Shown one piece after another: positions 9,140 to 18,369 of a stretch of 64,000 nt of DNA. The position numbers and the translations under genes were made by a program. The notes under the pieces are model-generated. The model was not told where the DNA came from and made no database searches. It worked only from the letters and a program-made list of their open reading frames with translations. Source of the DNA: Deltaproteobacteria bacterium (GTDB lineage: Bacteria > Myxococcota_A > UBA9160 > UBA4427); NCBI GenBank assembly GCA_002719955.1, contig PBFW01000046.1, positions 1-64,000 on the forward strand. The letters are read 5' to 3'. How positions within the stretch are numbered: the stretch's first letter is position 1; each line of letters starts with the position of its first letter.

Positions 9140-11533
9140 TCACATGAAGCTGGGTCGGGTTCCGATGATGCCATCCGCCTCGAGCTTCTCGAGCTCTCTG
9201 TCATCGATTCCGAGTTCGCTCTGGAGGATTTCACGATTATGCTGGCCCAGGGTGGGCGGAGGCGATCGGTGTAGATCGCGCTCGAAGGCGGAAAATGTCG
9301 CGGGAAAGGATGGGTAGCGGGTCTCGCCCGTATGCGGGTGCTTCATCGTCTGAAAGAAGCCGCGATGGTCGAGCTGCGGATTGGGCCACAGACGATAATT
9401 GTTGATGGCGGCCGTCGCGGGAACGCCCTCGGCGAGCAGAACCTCGAGCGCGGCTTCCCGATCCTGCGTCCGCAGCCAGGCCGATAGTCGCGCGCACAGT
9501 GCGTCGTGCTCCGCCAGTCGCCCTCGGTGTCCCGACAGCGATTCCGATTGGCGCCAATCATCCGCCTCGAGTGCGCGACAGAGTCCTCGCCATTGCGCGT
9601 CGTCGGTCACGGAAACGGCGATCCGCTCGTCGGGCTGGGCCGTTTCGAAGAGTCCCTGCGGCGCCGCGTGTGGCATCGCGTTACTCGCCCGTCCGAGCAA
9701 CACGCCATAGGCCGAATACTCGATCACCTGCTCGGCGGCGACCGCGAGCGCCGGCTCGACGAGCGCAACCTCGACGACCTGGCCGAGACCGGTTCGGCGG
9801 CGTTCTTCGAGGGCGAGGCCGAGGGCGAAAATGGTGTGGGCACTGCCGATCGGATCGCAGACGCCGCGCACGACGAGTGGGAGATCCTCGTAGCCGGTGA
9901 CCCAGGCCATGCCGCTCACCTGTTCGACGGTCATCGCGAAGCCCTGGCGGTCGCGCCAGGGCCCATCGAGGCCGAAGGCGGGCATGCGCACGAAGATCGC
10001 GCGGGAATTGAGTGCCTTGACCGTTTCCTCGTCGAGGCCGAATCGAGGCATGACCCGTGCCGAGAAATTCTCGATCACGACATCGGCGTCCTCGATCAAC
10101 TGCTTCACGAGAGCGAGTCCATCCTCGTGATCGAGGCGAAGGGTGATATCGCGCTTGCCCGGATTCACGCCGTGATAGACATGGCCCCATTCCCAGAGGA
10201 CGTCGTTTCGGACGGAGGTCGCAAAGCGCATGCCGTCGGGGCGCTGAATCGATTCGATCTTGATCACGTCCGCGCCGAGATCCGAGAGGATCGACGTCGC
10301 GTAGGGGCCCGCCCAGAAGGCGGTCAGATCGACCACCCGCAGCCCGGCGAAGGGCAGGTCTGACTGGCCCGCGCGGAGCTTCGGTCGGACCACGGGCTTT
10401 TCCAGCAAGGCGAGCAGTTCGTCGCGATCCTCGTCGAGACGCGACGTTCTTCCGATCGGCGCGGGAGACGTCGTTTCGAGTCTCCAGGGTGCCCGGGGCT
10501 GGAGGAAGCCGCCGGGCGCCCGTTCGAAGGCACCCCGTTCGATCATATGGTCGAAATCCGGGAGGTCGCGCCCGTTGCCGATGGGCGCGACGGGAATTCG
10601 CAGGAGTTCGCAGAGTTCGATGATCTCGTCGGTCGTCTTCTCGCACGTCCAGGAATGCATCATGTCCTGGATGAAATCCAGATCGGCCATCCGTGCGCTA
10701 CCGTCGAGATAGACCGGATTCTCCGCGACATCTGGACGGCCTAACATCGAACAGAAATCCTTCCACTGTTGTGCCGAGATGGTGCAGAATCCGACGTGGC
10801 CGTCCTTGGTCGGTTCGATCGACGGAAGTTCGATCGAACGTGACAGCAATCCTTCGCTGAACTGACTCCCGAGATCGCCGAAGACCGTGAAGCACTGGAT
10901 CATCGCCTCGAAGACGGAGAGGTCGGCGATCTGGCCCTCGCCCGTCTGCCGGGTCGATCGCCAGGCTGCCAAAGCGGCGATCGAAGCAAAACTCCCCCCG
11001 ATCCAGTCGCCGATCCGCCCACCCGCCGCGACGGGACCGCGATCCGGCAGCCCGCGGCTCTCGGTGGACCCCGTCGCCGCCTGGAGCGTGAAATCGTTCG
11101 CGGGGCGCTCGGCCCAGGGCCCCTCCTGACCCCAGGGCGAGATCCGTACGATCGAGAGCCGGGGATTCGACTCCAGCCATTTCTCTGGAGCGAGTCCGCG
11201 TGCCTCGAGCCCGCCCGGCCCCCAATCCTCGAAGAGCAGGTCGGCCCGCCTCGCGACCTGGCCGATTCGGGCGCGATCCCGGGCGTCGCGGGGATCGAGG
11301 ACGATGCTCTTCTTGCCTGCATTCAGGAATTGGAAGAGGGGGCTCGACTCGTCCGCCGCGAGATCCTGCTGCGAGGCGGTCCAGCAGCGCATCGGGTCAC
11401 CGGCGGGCGACTCGATCTTGATGACGCTCGCCCCCGCGTCCAGGAATAGCTTGCTCGCGTAGGGGCCCGCGATCTCCGAACAGAGATCGATGATCAAGAG
11501 GCCCTCGAAGGGGCGGGGAACTGCTGTGGCCAT
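9140..11533 (-). CDS. Tandem double class III CoA-transferase (two fused CaiB units)
   Basis: 797 residues from the ATG at 11533. The open frame extends further upstream, but that part only mirrors the opposite-strand SDR gene. Two complete CaiB units are joined. Unit one starts FEGLLIIDLCSEIAGPYASK with VIKIESPAGDPMRCW. Unit two starts near residue 400 with FAGLRVVDLTAFWAGPYATS and DVIKIESIQRPDGMRF. Both units keep the CoA-binding region and the C-terminal motifs (PPPTLGQHNREILQ). CaiB enzymes act as interlocked dimers, so a fusion may make an obligate heterodimer in one chain with one active and one modified site. The gene is divergent from the downstream SDR, with 124 bases between starts. 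Confidence 0.9.
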   Translation of the reverse strand: MATAVPRPFEGLLIIDLCSEIAGPYASKLFLDAGASVIKIESPAGDPMRCWTASQQDLAADESSPLFQFLNAGKKSIVLDPRDARDRARIGQVARRADLLFEDWGPGGLEARGLAPEKWLESNPRLSIVRISPWGQEGPWAERPANDFTLQAATGSTESRGLPDRGPVAAGGRIGDWIGGSFASIAALAAWRSTRQTGEGQIADLSVFEAMIQCFTVFGDLGSQFSEGLLSRSIELPSIEPTKDGHVGFCTISAQQWKDFCSMLGRPDVAENPVYLDGSARMADLDFIQDMMHSWTCEKTTDEIIELCELLRIPVAPIGNGRDLPDFDHMIERGAFERAPGGFLQPRAPWRLETTSPAPIGRTSRLDEDRDELLALLEKPVVRPKLRAGQSDLPFAGLRVVDLTAFWAGPYATSILSDLGADVIKIESIQRPDGMRFATSVRNDVLWEWGHVYHGVNPGKRDITLRLDHEDGLALVKQLIEDADVVIENFSARVMPRFGLDEETVKALNSRAIFVRMPAFGLDGPWRDRQGFAMTVEQVSGMAWVTGYEDLPLVVRGVCDPIGSAHTIFALGLALEERRRTGLGQVVEVALVEPALAVAAEQVIEYSAYGVLLGRASNAMPHAAPQGLFETAQPDERIAVSVTDDAQWRGLCRALEADDWRQSESLSGHRGRLAEHDALCARLSAWLRTQDREAALEVLLAEGVPATAAINNYRLWPNPQLDHRGFFQTMKHPHTGETRYPSFPATFSAFERDLHRSPPPTLGQHNREILQSELGIDDRELEKLEADGIIGTRPSFM

Positions 11534-11657
11534 TGTTTCTCCATCGGCTATTGATCGGCTAGCCGAGAATCTAACATCCGACGTCCGGGCGACGAGCCCA
11601 TGATTTCCCCCAGAGTCCACGAACAGCGATACCCGTGGACAGGCAAGGAGAAGACGA

Positions 11658-12521
11658 GTGCTGAAGGAATTCGATGGAAGGGTCGCGGTCGTGACCGGAG
11701 CGGCGAGTGGGATCGGGAAGGCGCTATGTGAGCGCTTTGCCCGCGAGGGGATGAAGCTCGTGATGGCCGATATCGAGAAGGGGCCACTCGCTGAAGCCGC
11801 CAAGGAGATCGAAGCGCTGGGGGCCGAGGTCTTGACGGTGCGGACGGATGTCTCCCAGGCCGACGACCTATCCGCCCTGGCGGAGGCGACCCTCGAGCGA
11901 TTCGGCAAAGTCCACGTCGTCTGCAACAACGCGGGCGTCTTCGCGGGGGGGCGCACCTGGGAGGCGATCGGGACCGACTGGGAATGGGTGCTCGGGGTGA
12001 ACCTTTACGGGGTCCTCCACGGCATTCGCGCTTTCGTGCCGATTCTGCTCGAACAGAACGAGCCCGGGCATGTCGTGAATACCTGCTCGATGGCCGGCCT
12101 CATCAACACGCCCTTCGCGGGTGCCTACAATGTGAGCAAGCATGCGGCCCTCTCCTTGACCGAGACGCTCTACCATGAGCTCAACACGCTCGAGACGCCG
12201 GTTGGCTGCTCGGCCCTCTGCCCCGAACTCATCCGCACCGGGATCGGTCGCTCGCAACGCAACCGACCGGAGCATCTCAAGCGTCCGGAGGATGCCGGAA
12301 CCCCCGAGCAGGAGATGGTGGAAGCGGTGATTCAGACGAGTATCGACGGGGGAATTCCGCCCTCGGTGATGGCGGATCGCGTCTTCGAGGGGATCAGGGA
12401 GGACCGTTTCTATCTCCTGGCGGAGGAGGGCAAGAGTTGGGATCAGGCCTGCCGGACCCGGCTCGACGACATCCGCCTGCGGCGCAACCCGACGCTCAAC
12501 GCGATCGCGGGTTCGAATTGA
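11658..12521 (+). CDS. Short-chain dehydrogenase/reductase
   Basis: 287 residues from a GTG at 11658, with AAGGAGAAG just upstream. This is a classical SDR: the cofactor loop is TGAASGIG, with NNAG at about residue 93 and the active-site YNVSK with an upstream serine in NTCSMAGL. Asp in VMADIEK after beta-2 favours NAD(H) over NADP(H). It oxidises an alcohol or reduces a ketone; the substrate is unknown, but hydroxyacyl or steroid-like substrates fit the setting. It lies 15 bases before the luciferase-like gene and probably forms an operon with it. Confidence 0.9.
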   Translation: MLKEFDGRVAVVTGAASGIGKALCERFAREGMKLVMADIEKGPLAEAAKEIEALGAEVLTVRTDVSQADDLSALAEATLERFGKVHVVCNNAGVFAGGRTWEAIGTDWEWVLGVNLYGVLHGIRAFVPILLEQNEPGHVVNTCSMAGLINTPFAGAYNVSKHAALSLTETLYHELNTLETPVGCSALCPELIRTGIGRSQRNRPEHLKRPEDAGTPEQEMVEAVIQTSIDGGIPPSVMADRVFEGIREDRFYLLAEEGKSWDQACRTRLDDIRLRRNPTLNAIAGSN

Positions 12522-12536
12522 GCGCCTGAAGCCGGG

Positions 12537-13355
12537 ATGAAACGTTCACTTCTCTATCAGCTCGGGGGGGCCGAGGGAGTCGATTTCGAGACGCTCGCCA
12601 AAGAGGTCGCGCTCGCCGAGGAGTTGGGCGGGGACACCGTATGGTGCTTTCCAGCGGCGGGAGAAGGGGGCGATTTCCGGGGCGCCGCGCCGGAGATCTG
12701 GCTCTCGGCCCTGGCGCGGCGCACGCGCCGAATCCGACTGGGATGGGGGCTCGCCGGGATGATGCCGCCGACCGATCCGCCGATACGCGTGGCCGAGCAG
12801 GGCGCGGCCCTTGACCTGGCGAGTGAGGGGCGCCTCGAGACCGCTTTGATTCCGGAGGGTGAATTGCGGGAGGGAGCGGATGAGTCCTGGCAGGAGGGCC
12901 TTCGCATGCTCGTCGACATGTGGGACACGGCGACATTTTCCTGGACCTCGTCGCGATTCGAAGTGCAGCCGGTCGACGTCGTTCCCAAGCCCGTCCAGCG
13001 CCCCCATCCGCCGATCCGGTTGGCGGGCTGGTCGGTGGATCACGCGCGGCGGGCCGGTCGGGGTGGGTTGGGTTTCCTCGACCTCTCCGGCGCCTCGGAC
13101 GCGATGCTCGAGGTTCATCGCGACGCCTACTCCGAGGGCCGTGCCGAAGCGGACCCGAACGATCTCGTCTGCGTTCATGCGTATGCAGTCGCCGGCGATT
13201 TCGTGCCGGGCGAGGCCGCCCTCGAACGTCTGGCGAAATGGGAAGCGCTCGGATTCGACGATGTCGTCGTTCGTGTTGGGCCGCTCGAAGGAGGCCATGA
13301 CGAGGCGATGGAGCGAATTCGCTTCTTGACCAGCGTGCAGACGCAGGTGCATTGA
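12537..13355 (+). CDS. Luciferase-like (LLM class) flavin oxidoreductase
   Basis: 272 residues. The order of secondary structure and motifs fits the bacterial luciferase-like TIM barrel: LAEELGGDTVWCFPA near the start, LARRTRRIRLGWGLAGMMPP in the middle, VVPKPVQRPHPPIRLAGWS, then DVVVRVGPLEGGHDEAMERI at the end. Members use FMN or coenzyme F420, and the sequence does not decide which. It is somewhat shorter than the usual 300-350 residues. Together with the SDR 15 bases upstream it may oxidise a lipid- or terpenoid-like substrate. Confidence 0.72.
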   Translation: MKRSLLYQLGGAEGVDFETLAKEVALAEELGGDTVWCFPAAGEGGDFRGAAPEIWLSALARRTRRIRLGWGLAGMMPPTDPPIRVAEQGAALDLASEGRLETALIPEGELREGADESWQEGLRMLVDMWDTATFSWTSSRFEVQPVDVVPKPVQRPHPPIRLAGWSVDHARRAGRGGLGFLDLSGASDAMLEVHRDAYSEGRAEADPNDLVCVHAYAVAGDFVPGEAALERLAKWEALGFDDVVVRVGPLEGGHDEAMERIRFLTSVQTQVH

Positions 13356-13487
13356 GACGGCGCGCGTTACCGCTCCGAGAGCCGATTCCGCCCCGTGCCC
13401 CTCGCTCGGCATGTTTTTCGACATCCCGGCGAAATTCGACGTTTGCATCGCCCGCTTCACACCTGCCGCGCGGCGGGCGCGCGAGGG

Positions 13488-16400
13488 CTAGAAGCCCAGG
13501 ACGACCTTTGCGACGAGATTGTGTTGGAGGGTGTGGGCGGCGCGATAGGCCTCATAGCGAAGGTCGAATTGCAGTCGATCCGCATTCTCGGGGACGAAGG
13601 AAACGCCCGCCCCGACCTCGAGGCCGCCTTTGTCCTCGAGCCCGTCGACCGAGAAGCTTCCGACCGTGTCCGGGGCGCCGGTCAGTCGGCCCGTCAGGCT
13701 TCGTTCGGCGCCCGAAAGCACTTCTCGCCATCGCAGATCGAGGATCGGCTGCCAGGTTCCATCCATCCACAAGAGGTTGGTATGAAGATATTTGGTGTGG
13801 TGGTAGAGGGTGCTGAGTCGGACGCCGGCCACCGCCGAAACGATTTCGTCTTTGCGCGTCTGGATCCTCAGACTGTAAAGGCCACCGTCCTGCTCGTGGA
13901 CCGCCTCCTGGCTGATCCAGGTGTAATCGATCCCCGCGATGGGTTCGATGTCGATCGGGCCGAGGTTCATGAGGTATCCCGCCTGCGCCGAGAGCGCGAC
14001 GTGTTGGCTTCCGAAATCGTCTTCGGTGTTGGCATTGACCGGTGTCGCGCCCTCGTCGAATTGGATCCTGCGCCGGCTGTTATGTACACCGTATCCCCAG
14101 GTTGCGACGCCTTGGAGACGGAGGGCTCCGAGGTTCCAGGCGACGTGGCCCGAGACGTCCGCCAAAACGAGATCGCTTTCGCCGTAGCCCTGCACGTCGA
14201 CCTGCCCCCGCTGGCTCGAGATCGCCAAGGTGAAATCGAGATCGCCAATCGGTCGGGCATCGATTCCGAAGACGGCGCCGCCGATCTCGGAATCGTATTC
14301 AGGATGCCCCGAAAAGGCATCTCGCTTCCTGAATCCGCCGACGGTTGCGAGCCAGGGGGACCAGCTTCGCGAGTGGCATTTCAGGGCCTCGGCCAACCCT
14401 TGCCAGCGATCGAGCTCGCCCGGCCGGCAGTTGCGTGGACGGTTCAGGAGGAGGCTCGCGACCTGCCGGCTTCCCTCGGCGATCAGTGTCGTCTGGGCAT
14501 CGTAGGGTTCGGGGTTGAGCGCGTCGAAGACAAGATTGAGATTGCCCGTTCCCATGAAGAGATCGGAGATCTCTCCTTGTAGCTGTATCGGCGTCGTCGG
14601 GTCGAGAAAGAGCTCGTCGAGATGGCGCGCGATTGCCCTGCGATTCGCCCCTCGGGCGATATCCGCTGCCCCATTGAACGCGGCCACCAGGGAGACGCCA
14701 TCGGTGTCATAGAGGGTCGAGAAACTGAATGCGCCGGCGCTTCCCGGGAGCATTTCGTTCGCGAATGTCGTGGCCCCCCGGCTGCCATCGACCTGGATCA
14801 GGCGAAAGGTGCCGCCCCTGTTCAGGAGACGCGTTGTCGTGTCGACGACGAGCGTGCCGTCGAAGGTCGCGTCGCCCATCACCGTGAGCGGGGTATTCGT
14901 CCCGTCCACATTAAGGAGGACGCTGCCGTTCGGGTCGACCACGAGGTCACCTCCGAGGGCCACGGGAACGTTGAAGTTGTTGATGTCCTCGGGAACGACG
15001 AGCCGGCCGTTGGGCGCGACCTCCGTGACGCCCGCGAAGCTCGCAGCGTTGCTGAGGGTCCAGCCGGTCGTGGCGGTCTGGGCGGTATTCATGCCGTAGA
15101 TGCGGATGCGTTCGAAACCATCGAGTTGCGCAGCGTCGAAGTTGCCCGGCTCCGTTCCCGAGACGAAATTGAGGACGGCCTCGTCGCTCCCGGCACCGCC
15201 GAAGACGGTCCCCGTGAGGGTCGCGGTCGAATCGACGGCGTATCGGTCATCGCCATCGAGAAGCTCGATATCGCCCTGGATGGCACCGGCGTTCATGACG
15301 AGTTCGATGCCGTTGGTTCCGCGAATCGCGATCCCCCGGTCGGGTGTGCCCAGGTTCGTGAGGTCCGCGAGGATACTGGCGCCATCCGTGTTTCGGAGGC
15401 GATTCTCGCGACCCGCGACAAAATTGCGAAAGACGACGAGGGGGCCGGCGTCGGCGTCTCCCGTGATGACACCGGTGAATGAGCTCAGGCCGCTCTGGAT
15501 GTCGGCATTGTCGAGGGTGAAAAGGTTGATGTTGGAACCGAAGTCGTCGAAGTCGAAGGGCGCGAAGACATCGTTACCACCCAGCGAAATGCCCGTTGCG
15601 TCCGTACCCGTGACACCGAGCGTTCCGAGGCTCCAGACGAAGCTATCGTGATCGCCGGCGAGATTCGTGTCGTCGCCCGCGAAGATGCCGATCGAGCCGT
15701 TTCCGGTGACGTCGATCGTGCCGAGGTTTCGAGTTCCAGGCAATTCGGGTACGAATACGCCCATTCCGTCGTCCGAGCCGTCGATCCAGCCATCGCCGAC
15801 CTTCATGCCGAAGGCGTCGTCGCTTGCGACGTTCATCGTTCCTTGATTGGTGAAATTGGCCTCCGCAAAGGGATCGGTCTTGTTGCCCGCTGAGAGGCCC
15901 CGCGTTTCGCTGGCGAAGGCACTGAAATTGACGATGCCGTCGATTGCCACACCGACGTTGTCGCGCGCCTCGACGGCGATACTGCGATCACCGTTCAGGT
16001 TGATCACGCTCGTCGAATCGGCGATGGCGCCGTTGGGCAGCGCGACGCCCGTGTTGTCGCGGATCGAGATCGCGCGGCCATCTGCAGCGTCTACGGTGAT
16101 CGTGCCGCGGTTGAAGACGAGGTTGTCGTCCTGCCCCTGGAGACCGATGCCGCCCGTCGCAGTCGCGCCGATCGAGATCGTCGCGCCGGCTTCGTTCGAG
16201 AGGTTGTAGTTGTCTACGCTCCGAAGGCCGACGCTGTTGGCGCCATTCAGGGTGATCGTGCCGGTATTCATGACATCGATCTGCGGGACCGGGTCGGGAT
16301 CGTCGAGACTGCCCACGTCGATCGCCACGCCATTGGTGCCGTCGACCACGATCGTACCGTCGTTCGTCACCGTGTTGCGATCCCCGCCCCGCACACCGAA

Positions 16401-16784
16401 TCCGTCCGTCTCGGTGACCGTGAGGGTCGCATCGGTTCCGATCGTCACCGTGTTGTCGTCGCTGACGAGGATCGCGCTGTCGAGGGCACCGCTCTCGTCG
16501 AGTTCGGCGGCGCCATCGGTCGTGAGGGTGAGCCCCGTCACGCCGCTTCCATCGAAGCCCGTCGAGTCGGTGCCGTCGCAGGTCACCGCATCGTCATCGG
16601 CCGGCGGGTCCGGCGTACACGCCGCCTCGGCAGGGGCTCCGGCCAGGCCGATTGCAGCGGCTGTGAAGAGTCCGAGCGCCAGCGTCGCAAGACGCGGGTG
16701 AAGCGGCCGCGAAAGGCTGATCGGCGCGCGCGAGTGGAGCTTTTCGGAGGCGCATCGGGTGGGGCTGGAAAGACTGAGAGTCAT
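13488..16784 (-). CDS. Autotransporter with repeat-rich passenger and C-terminal beta-barrel
   Basis: About 1,098 residues from the ATG at 16784, with AGGAA just upstream. A long signal peptide (LATLALGLFTAAAIGLAGAPAEAA) precedes a Ser/Thr/Asp-rich passenger. The passenger contains at least seven irregular repeats of about 40-50 residues built around the pattern T-N-x-G-T-I-x-V, for example VTNDGTIVVDGTN, VMNTGTITLNGAN, FTNQGTMNVAS and TRNLGTIDVTGNG. This is the rung pattern of right-handed beta-helices. The last 270 residues carry barrel strands (HVAWNLGALRLQGVATWGYG, ITEP-free) and end LVAKVVLGF with a terminal Phe. This is type Va secretion: the passenger is exported and displayed or released. 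Adhesion is plausible but unproven. It is convergent with the luciferase-like gene. Confidence 0.9.
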   Translation of the reverse strand: MTLSLSSPTRCASEKLHSRAPISLSRPLHPRLATLALGLFTAAAIGLAGAPAEAACTPDPPADDDAVTCDGTDSTGFDGSGVTGLTLTTDGAAELDESGALDSAILVSDDNTVTIGTDATLTVTETDGFGVRGGDRNTVTNDGTIVVDGTNGVAIDVGSLDDPDPVPQIDVMNTGTITLNGANSVGLRSVDNYNLSNEAGATISIGATATGGIGLQGQDDNLVFNRGTITVDAADGRAISIRDNTGVALPNGAIADSTSVINLNGDRSIAVEARDNVGVAIDGIVNFSAFASETRGLSAGNKTDPFAEANFTNQGTMNVASDDAFGMKVGDGWIDGSDDGMGVFVPELPGTRNLGTIDVTGNGSIGIFAGDDTNLAGDHDSFVWSLGTLGVTGTDATGISLGGNDVFAPFDFDDFGSNINLFTLDNADIQSGLSSFTGVITGDADAGPLVVFRNFVAGRENRLRNTDGASILADLTNLGTPDRGIAIRGTNGIELVMNAGAIQGDIELLDGDDRYAVDSTATLTGTVFGGAGSDEAVLNFVSGTEPGNFDAAQLDGFERIRIYGMNTAQTATTGWTLSNAASFAGVTEVAPNGRLVVPEDINNFNVPVALGGDLVVDPNGSVLLNVDGTNTPLTVMGDATFDGTLVVDTTTRLLNRGGTFRLIQVDGSRGATTFANEMLPGSAGAFSFSTLYDTDGVSLVAAFNGAADIARGANRRAIARHLDELFLDPTTPIQLQGEISDLFMGTGNLNLVFDALNPEPYDAQTTLIAEGSRQVASLLLNRPRNCRPGELDRWQGLAEALKCHSRSWSPWLATVGGFRKRDAFSGHPEYDSEIGGAVFGIDARPIGDLDFTLAISSQRGQVDVQGYGESDLVLADVSGHVAWNLGALRLQGVATWGYGVHNSRRRIQFDEGATPVNANTEDDFGSQHVALSAQAGYLMNLGPIDIEPIAGIDYTWISQEAVHEQDGGLYSLRIQTRKDEIVSAVAGVRLSTLYHHTKYLHTNLLWMDGTWQPILDLRWREVLSGAERSLTGRLTGAPDTVGSFSVDGLEDKGGLEVGAGVSFVPENADRLQFDLRYEAYRAAHTLQHNLVAKVVLGF

Positions 16785-16990
16785 GGGGTTCCTGGGGGGT
16801 GTGAAATCGGTCGATGGCCGCTCGGCGCGTGCGATCGACAAGGAAGGGGGCCTAGTGTACTTCTAGTGGCCGCGCGCAGACCGACGGTGACGGCCATAGG
16901 TGTGCGGATGTATCCATTAGACACGCGACTTACCGCTGTGAGGTTAGCGCCGGCAGCGGGCACGCAGAACACGGGAAAGGAAAATGAATC
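16785..16990. promoter_or_regulatory. Divergent intergenic region between autotransporter and MaoC hydratase
   Basis: 206 bases between two divergent starts, so it must hold promoters for both. A near-repeat CTAGTGTACTT-CTAGTGG occurs at about 16851-16870. GGAAAGGA at about 16976-16983 is the ribosome-binding site for the MaoC gene. No sigma-70 boxes can be assigned with confidence. Confidence 0.4.
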
Positions 16991-17827
16991 ATGGCCCTCG
17001 ATCCGAGCAGTGTGGGCGCCAAGGGCGAACCCAGCAAGCGATCATGGACTTCGAAGGACTCACTCCTCTACGCGGTAGGCGTCGGTGCGGGCACGAGCGA
17101 ACTCCAGTTCACGACGGAAAACACCAAGGACACGCCCCAGCGCGTGCTCCCGACCATGGCCGTGATTCTCGGCGGTGGCGGCGTCCCGATGAGCCGGGCG
17201 GGCGAGTTCAATCCCGCGCTCATGGTGCACGGCACCGAGGGGATCGAGCTCTACGGCGAGATTCCCGCGGAAGGTGAAATCGAGAGCGTCGGTGAGATCA
17301 CGGGCATTTGGGACAAGGGCAAGGCGGGTGTCGTCGAATTCGCCTCGACCGCGACGTTGATCGCCACCGGCAAGCCGCTCTTCAAGGTCAAGATGTCGCT
17401 TTTCTGTCGCGGCGCCGGGGATTTCGGTGGTGAGCGCGGCCCGTCGGCGAAGTTTGAAATCCCGGACCGCAAGGCCGATCACGAGATGACCTATGTGACC
17501 CGTGAAGACCAGGCGCTGACTTATCGCCTGTCGGGGGATCGCAATCCGCTCCACTCGGACCCCTCCTTCGCGGCGGTCGGTGGATTCGAGCGCCCGATCC
17601 TGCACGGTCTCTGCACCTACGGATTCACTGGTCGCGCTCTGCTCCACACCCTGTGTGATGGCGACCCGAGTCGCTTCAAGAGCATGGATGGGCGCTTCTC
17701 CAAGCCCGTCATGCCGGGCGATGGCTTGACGGTGTCGATGTGGATCGACGGGGGCGAAGCGCTCTTCCAGACCAAGAACCAGAACGGGGATGTCGTTCTG
17801 GATCAGGGGATCTGCACTTTCAAGTGA
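16991..17827 (+). CDS. MaoC-type (R)-specific enoyl-CoA hydratase, double hot-dog
   Basis: 278 residues. This is a hydratase-2 enzyme of the double-hot-dog type found in eukaryotic multifunctional beta-oxidation proteins. The C-terminal half holds the catalytic motif YRLSGDRNPLHSDPSFA with Asp and His, followed by GGFERPILHGLCTYG. The N-terminal half (ELQFTTEN, VLPTMAVILG) is the degenerate hot dog that makes the acyl pocket. It hydrates trans-2-enoyl-CoA to (R)-3-hydroxyacyl-CoA. It stands alone with strong hairpins after its stop. Confidence 0.92.
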   Translation: MALDPSSVGAKGEPSKRSWTSKDSLLYAVGVGAGTSELQFTTENTKDTPQRVLPTMAVILGGGGVPMSRAGEFNPALMVHGTEGIELYGEIPAEGEIESVGEITGIWDKGKAGVVEFASTATLIATGKPLFKVKMSLFCRGAGDFGGERGPSAKFEIPDRKADHEMTYVTREDQALTYRLSGDRNPLHSDPSFAAVGGFERPILHGLCTYGFTGRALLHTLCDGDPSRFKSMDGRFSKPVMPGDGLTVSMWIDGGEALFQTKNQNGDVVLDQGICTFK

Positions 17828-17843
17828 CAATTAGGTGACAATT

Positions 17844-17868
17844 GATTCGAATCCACTGGATTCGAATC
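17844..17868 (+). terminator. Perfect 11-bp inverted repeat after the MaoC stop
   Basis: GATTCGAATCC at 17844-17854 and GGATTCGAATC at 17858-17868 pair perfectly around a 3-base loop. It starts 16 bases after the stop codon and just after a direct repeat of GTGACAATT that includes the stop region. There is no U-run, so it may protect the mRNA 3' end or work with the terminator behind it. Confidence 0.55.
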
Positions 17869-17888
17869 GATTCAAGGCATGGATGAGG

Positions 17889-17920
17889 CCCCCGCGGAGC
17901 ATCGACTCCGCGGGGGTTTC
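17889..17920 (+). terminator. Rho-independent terminator-like hairpin
   Basis: CCCCCGCGGAG at 17889-17899 pairs with CTCCGCGGGGG at 17906-17916 around a 6-base loop and is followed by TTTC. The stem is perfect and very GC-rich. It lies 62 bases after the MaoC stop and is its likely terminator. Confidence 0.75.
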
Positions 17921-18369
17921 GCCGTTTCGGGCCCTCGGTCCGTACAGGGTGTGGGGTTGACGCGACAGTGTGTTGGGGGGTATCAAGGGATTGCTTCTTG
18001 ACCCCGACGGCCATTTGGTCGATGGGGAGGAAGTAGTCCGACGGAGGATCGTCTGATGACCCATTCCATAATGGCTGGGCCCGAGCGAGGTCGAAGGACC
18101 GAGGCGGAGCGAAGAGCGAGCTTCGCGGGCAGGCCGTTTCTTGCCGGAGGTCGGGAAGGGGTCGCGAGGCGGCGATCGAGACGACAAGAACGGATTCACC
18201 AAGGCAACCCCTGCGCACACGCGTGGGGGTTTTGTCGTTCTGGGCGGATCGTCGCCAGCGAAGGTCGAGGGGCCGCTTTCGAGAGGGGGCGAGACTGGAA
18301 AGCGGGAGGGACCGCTGTCGTGACGCGGGCCCAGGGTGGCGAGGAGAGATCGGCGAGACGGGAGACGGG
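17921..18369. other. 449-base gap without a convincing gene; contains a second terminator-like hairpin
   Basis: No frame here has protein-like composition on either strand. A hairpin AACCCCTGCGC (18206-18216) / GCGTGGGGGTT (18221-18231) with two G-U pairs is followed by TTT. It sits inside an outer pairing ACGACAA (18181-18187) / TTGTCGT (18232-18238). No plus-strand gene ends just before it, so it could end a small RNA transcribed from about 17950 onward, or it may be part of the leader of the next gene. I could not match the sequence to SRP RNA, RNase P, tmRNA or 6S RNA. Confidence 0.4.

Noticed and set aside
11534..11956. Long N-terminal extension of the double CoA-transferase
   Set aside because: It is the mirror of the SDR on the other strand; the CaiB signature starts at the ATG 11533.
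737..13355. Horizontal transfer of the CoA cluster
   Set aside because: No mobile element, tRNA or clear composition change flanks it.
14600..16500. Repetitive DNA in the autotransporter gene as a possible CRISPR array
   Set aside because: The repeats are imperfect, in frame and coding, with no spacers.
17921..18369. A possible SRP RNA, RNase P RNA, tmRNA or 6S RNA
   Set aside because: None of their conserved cores was found.
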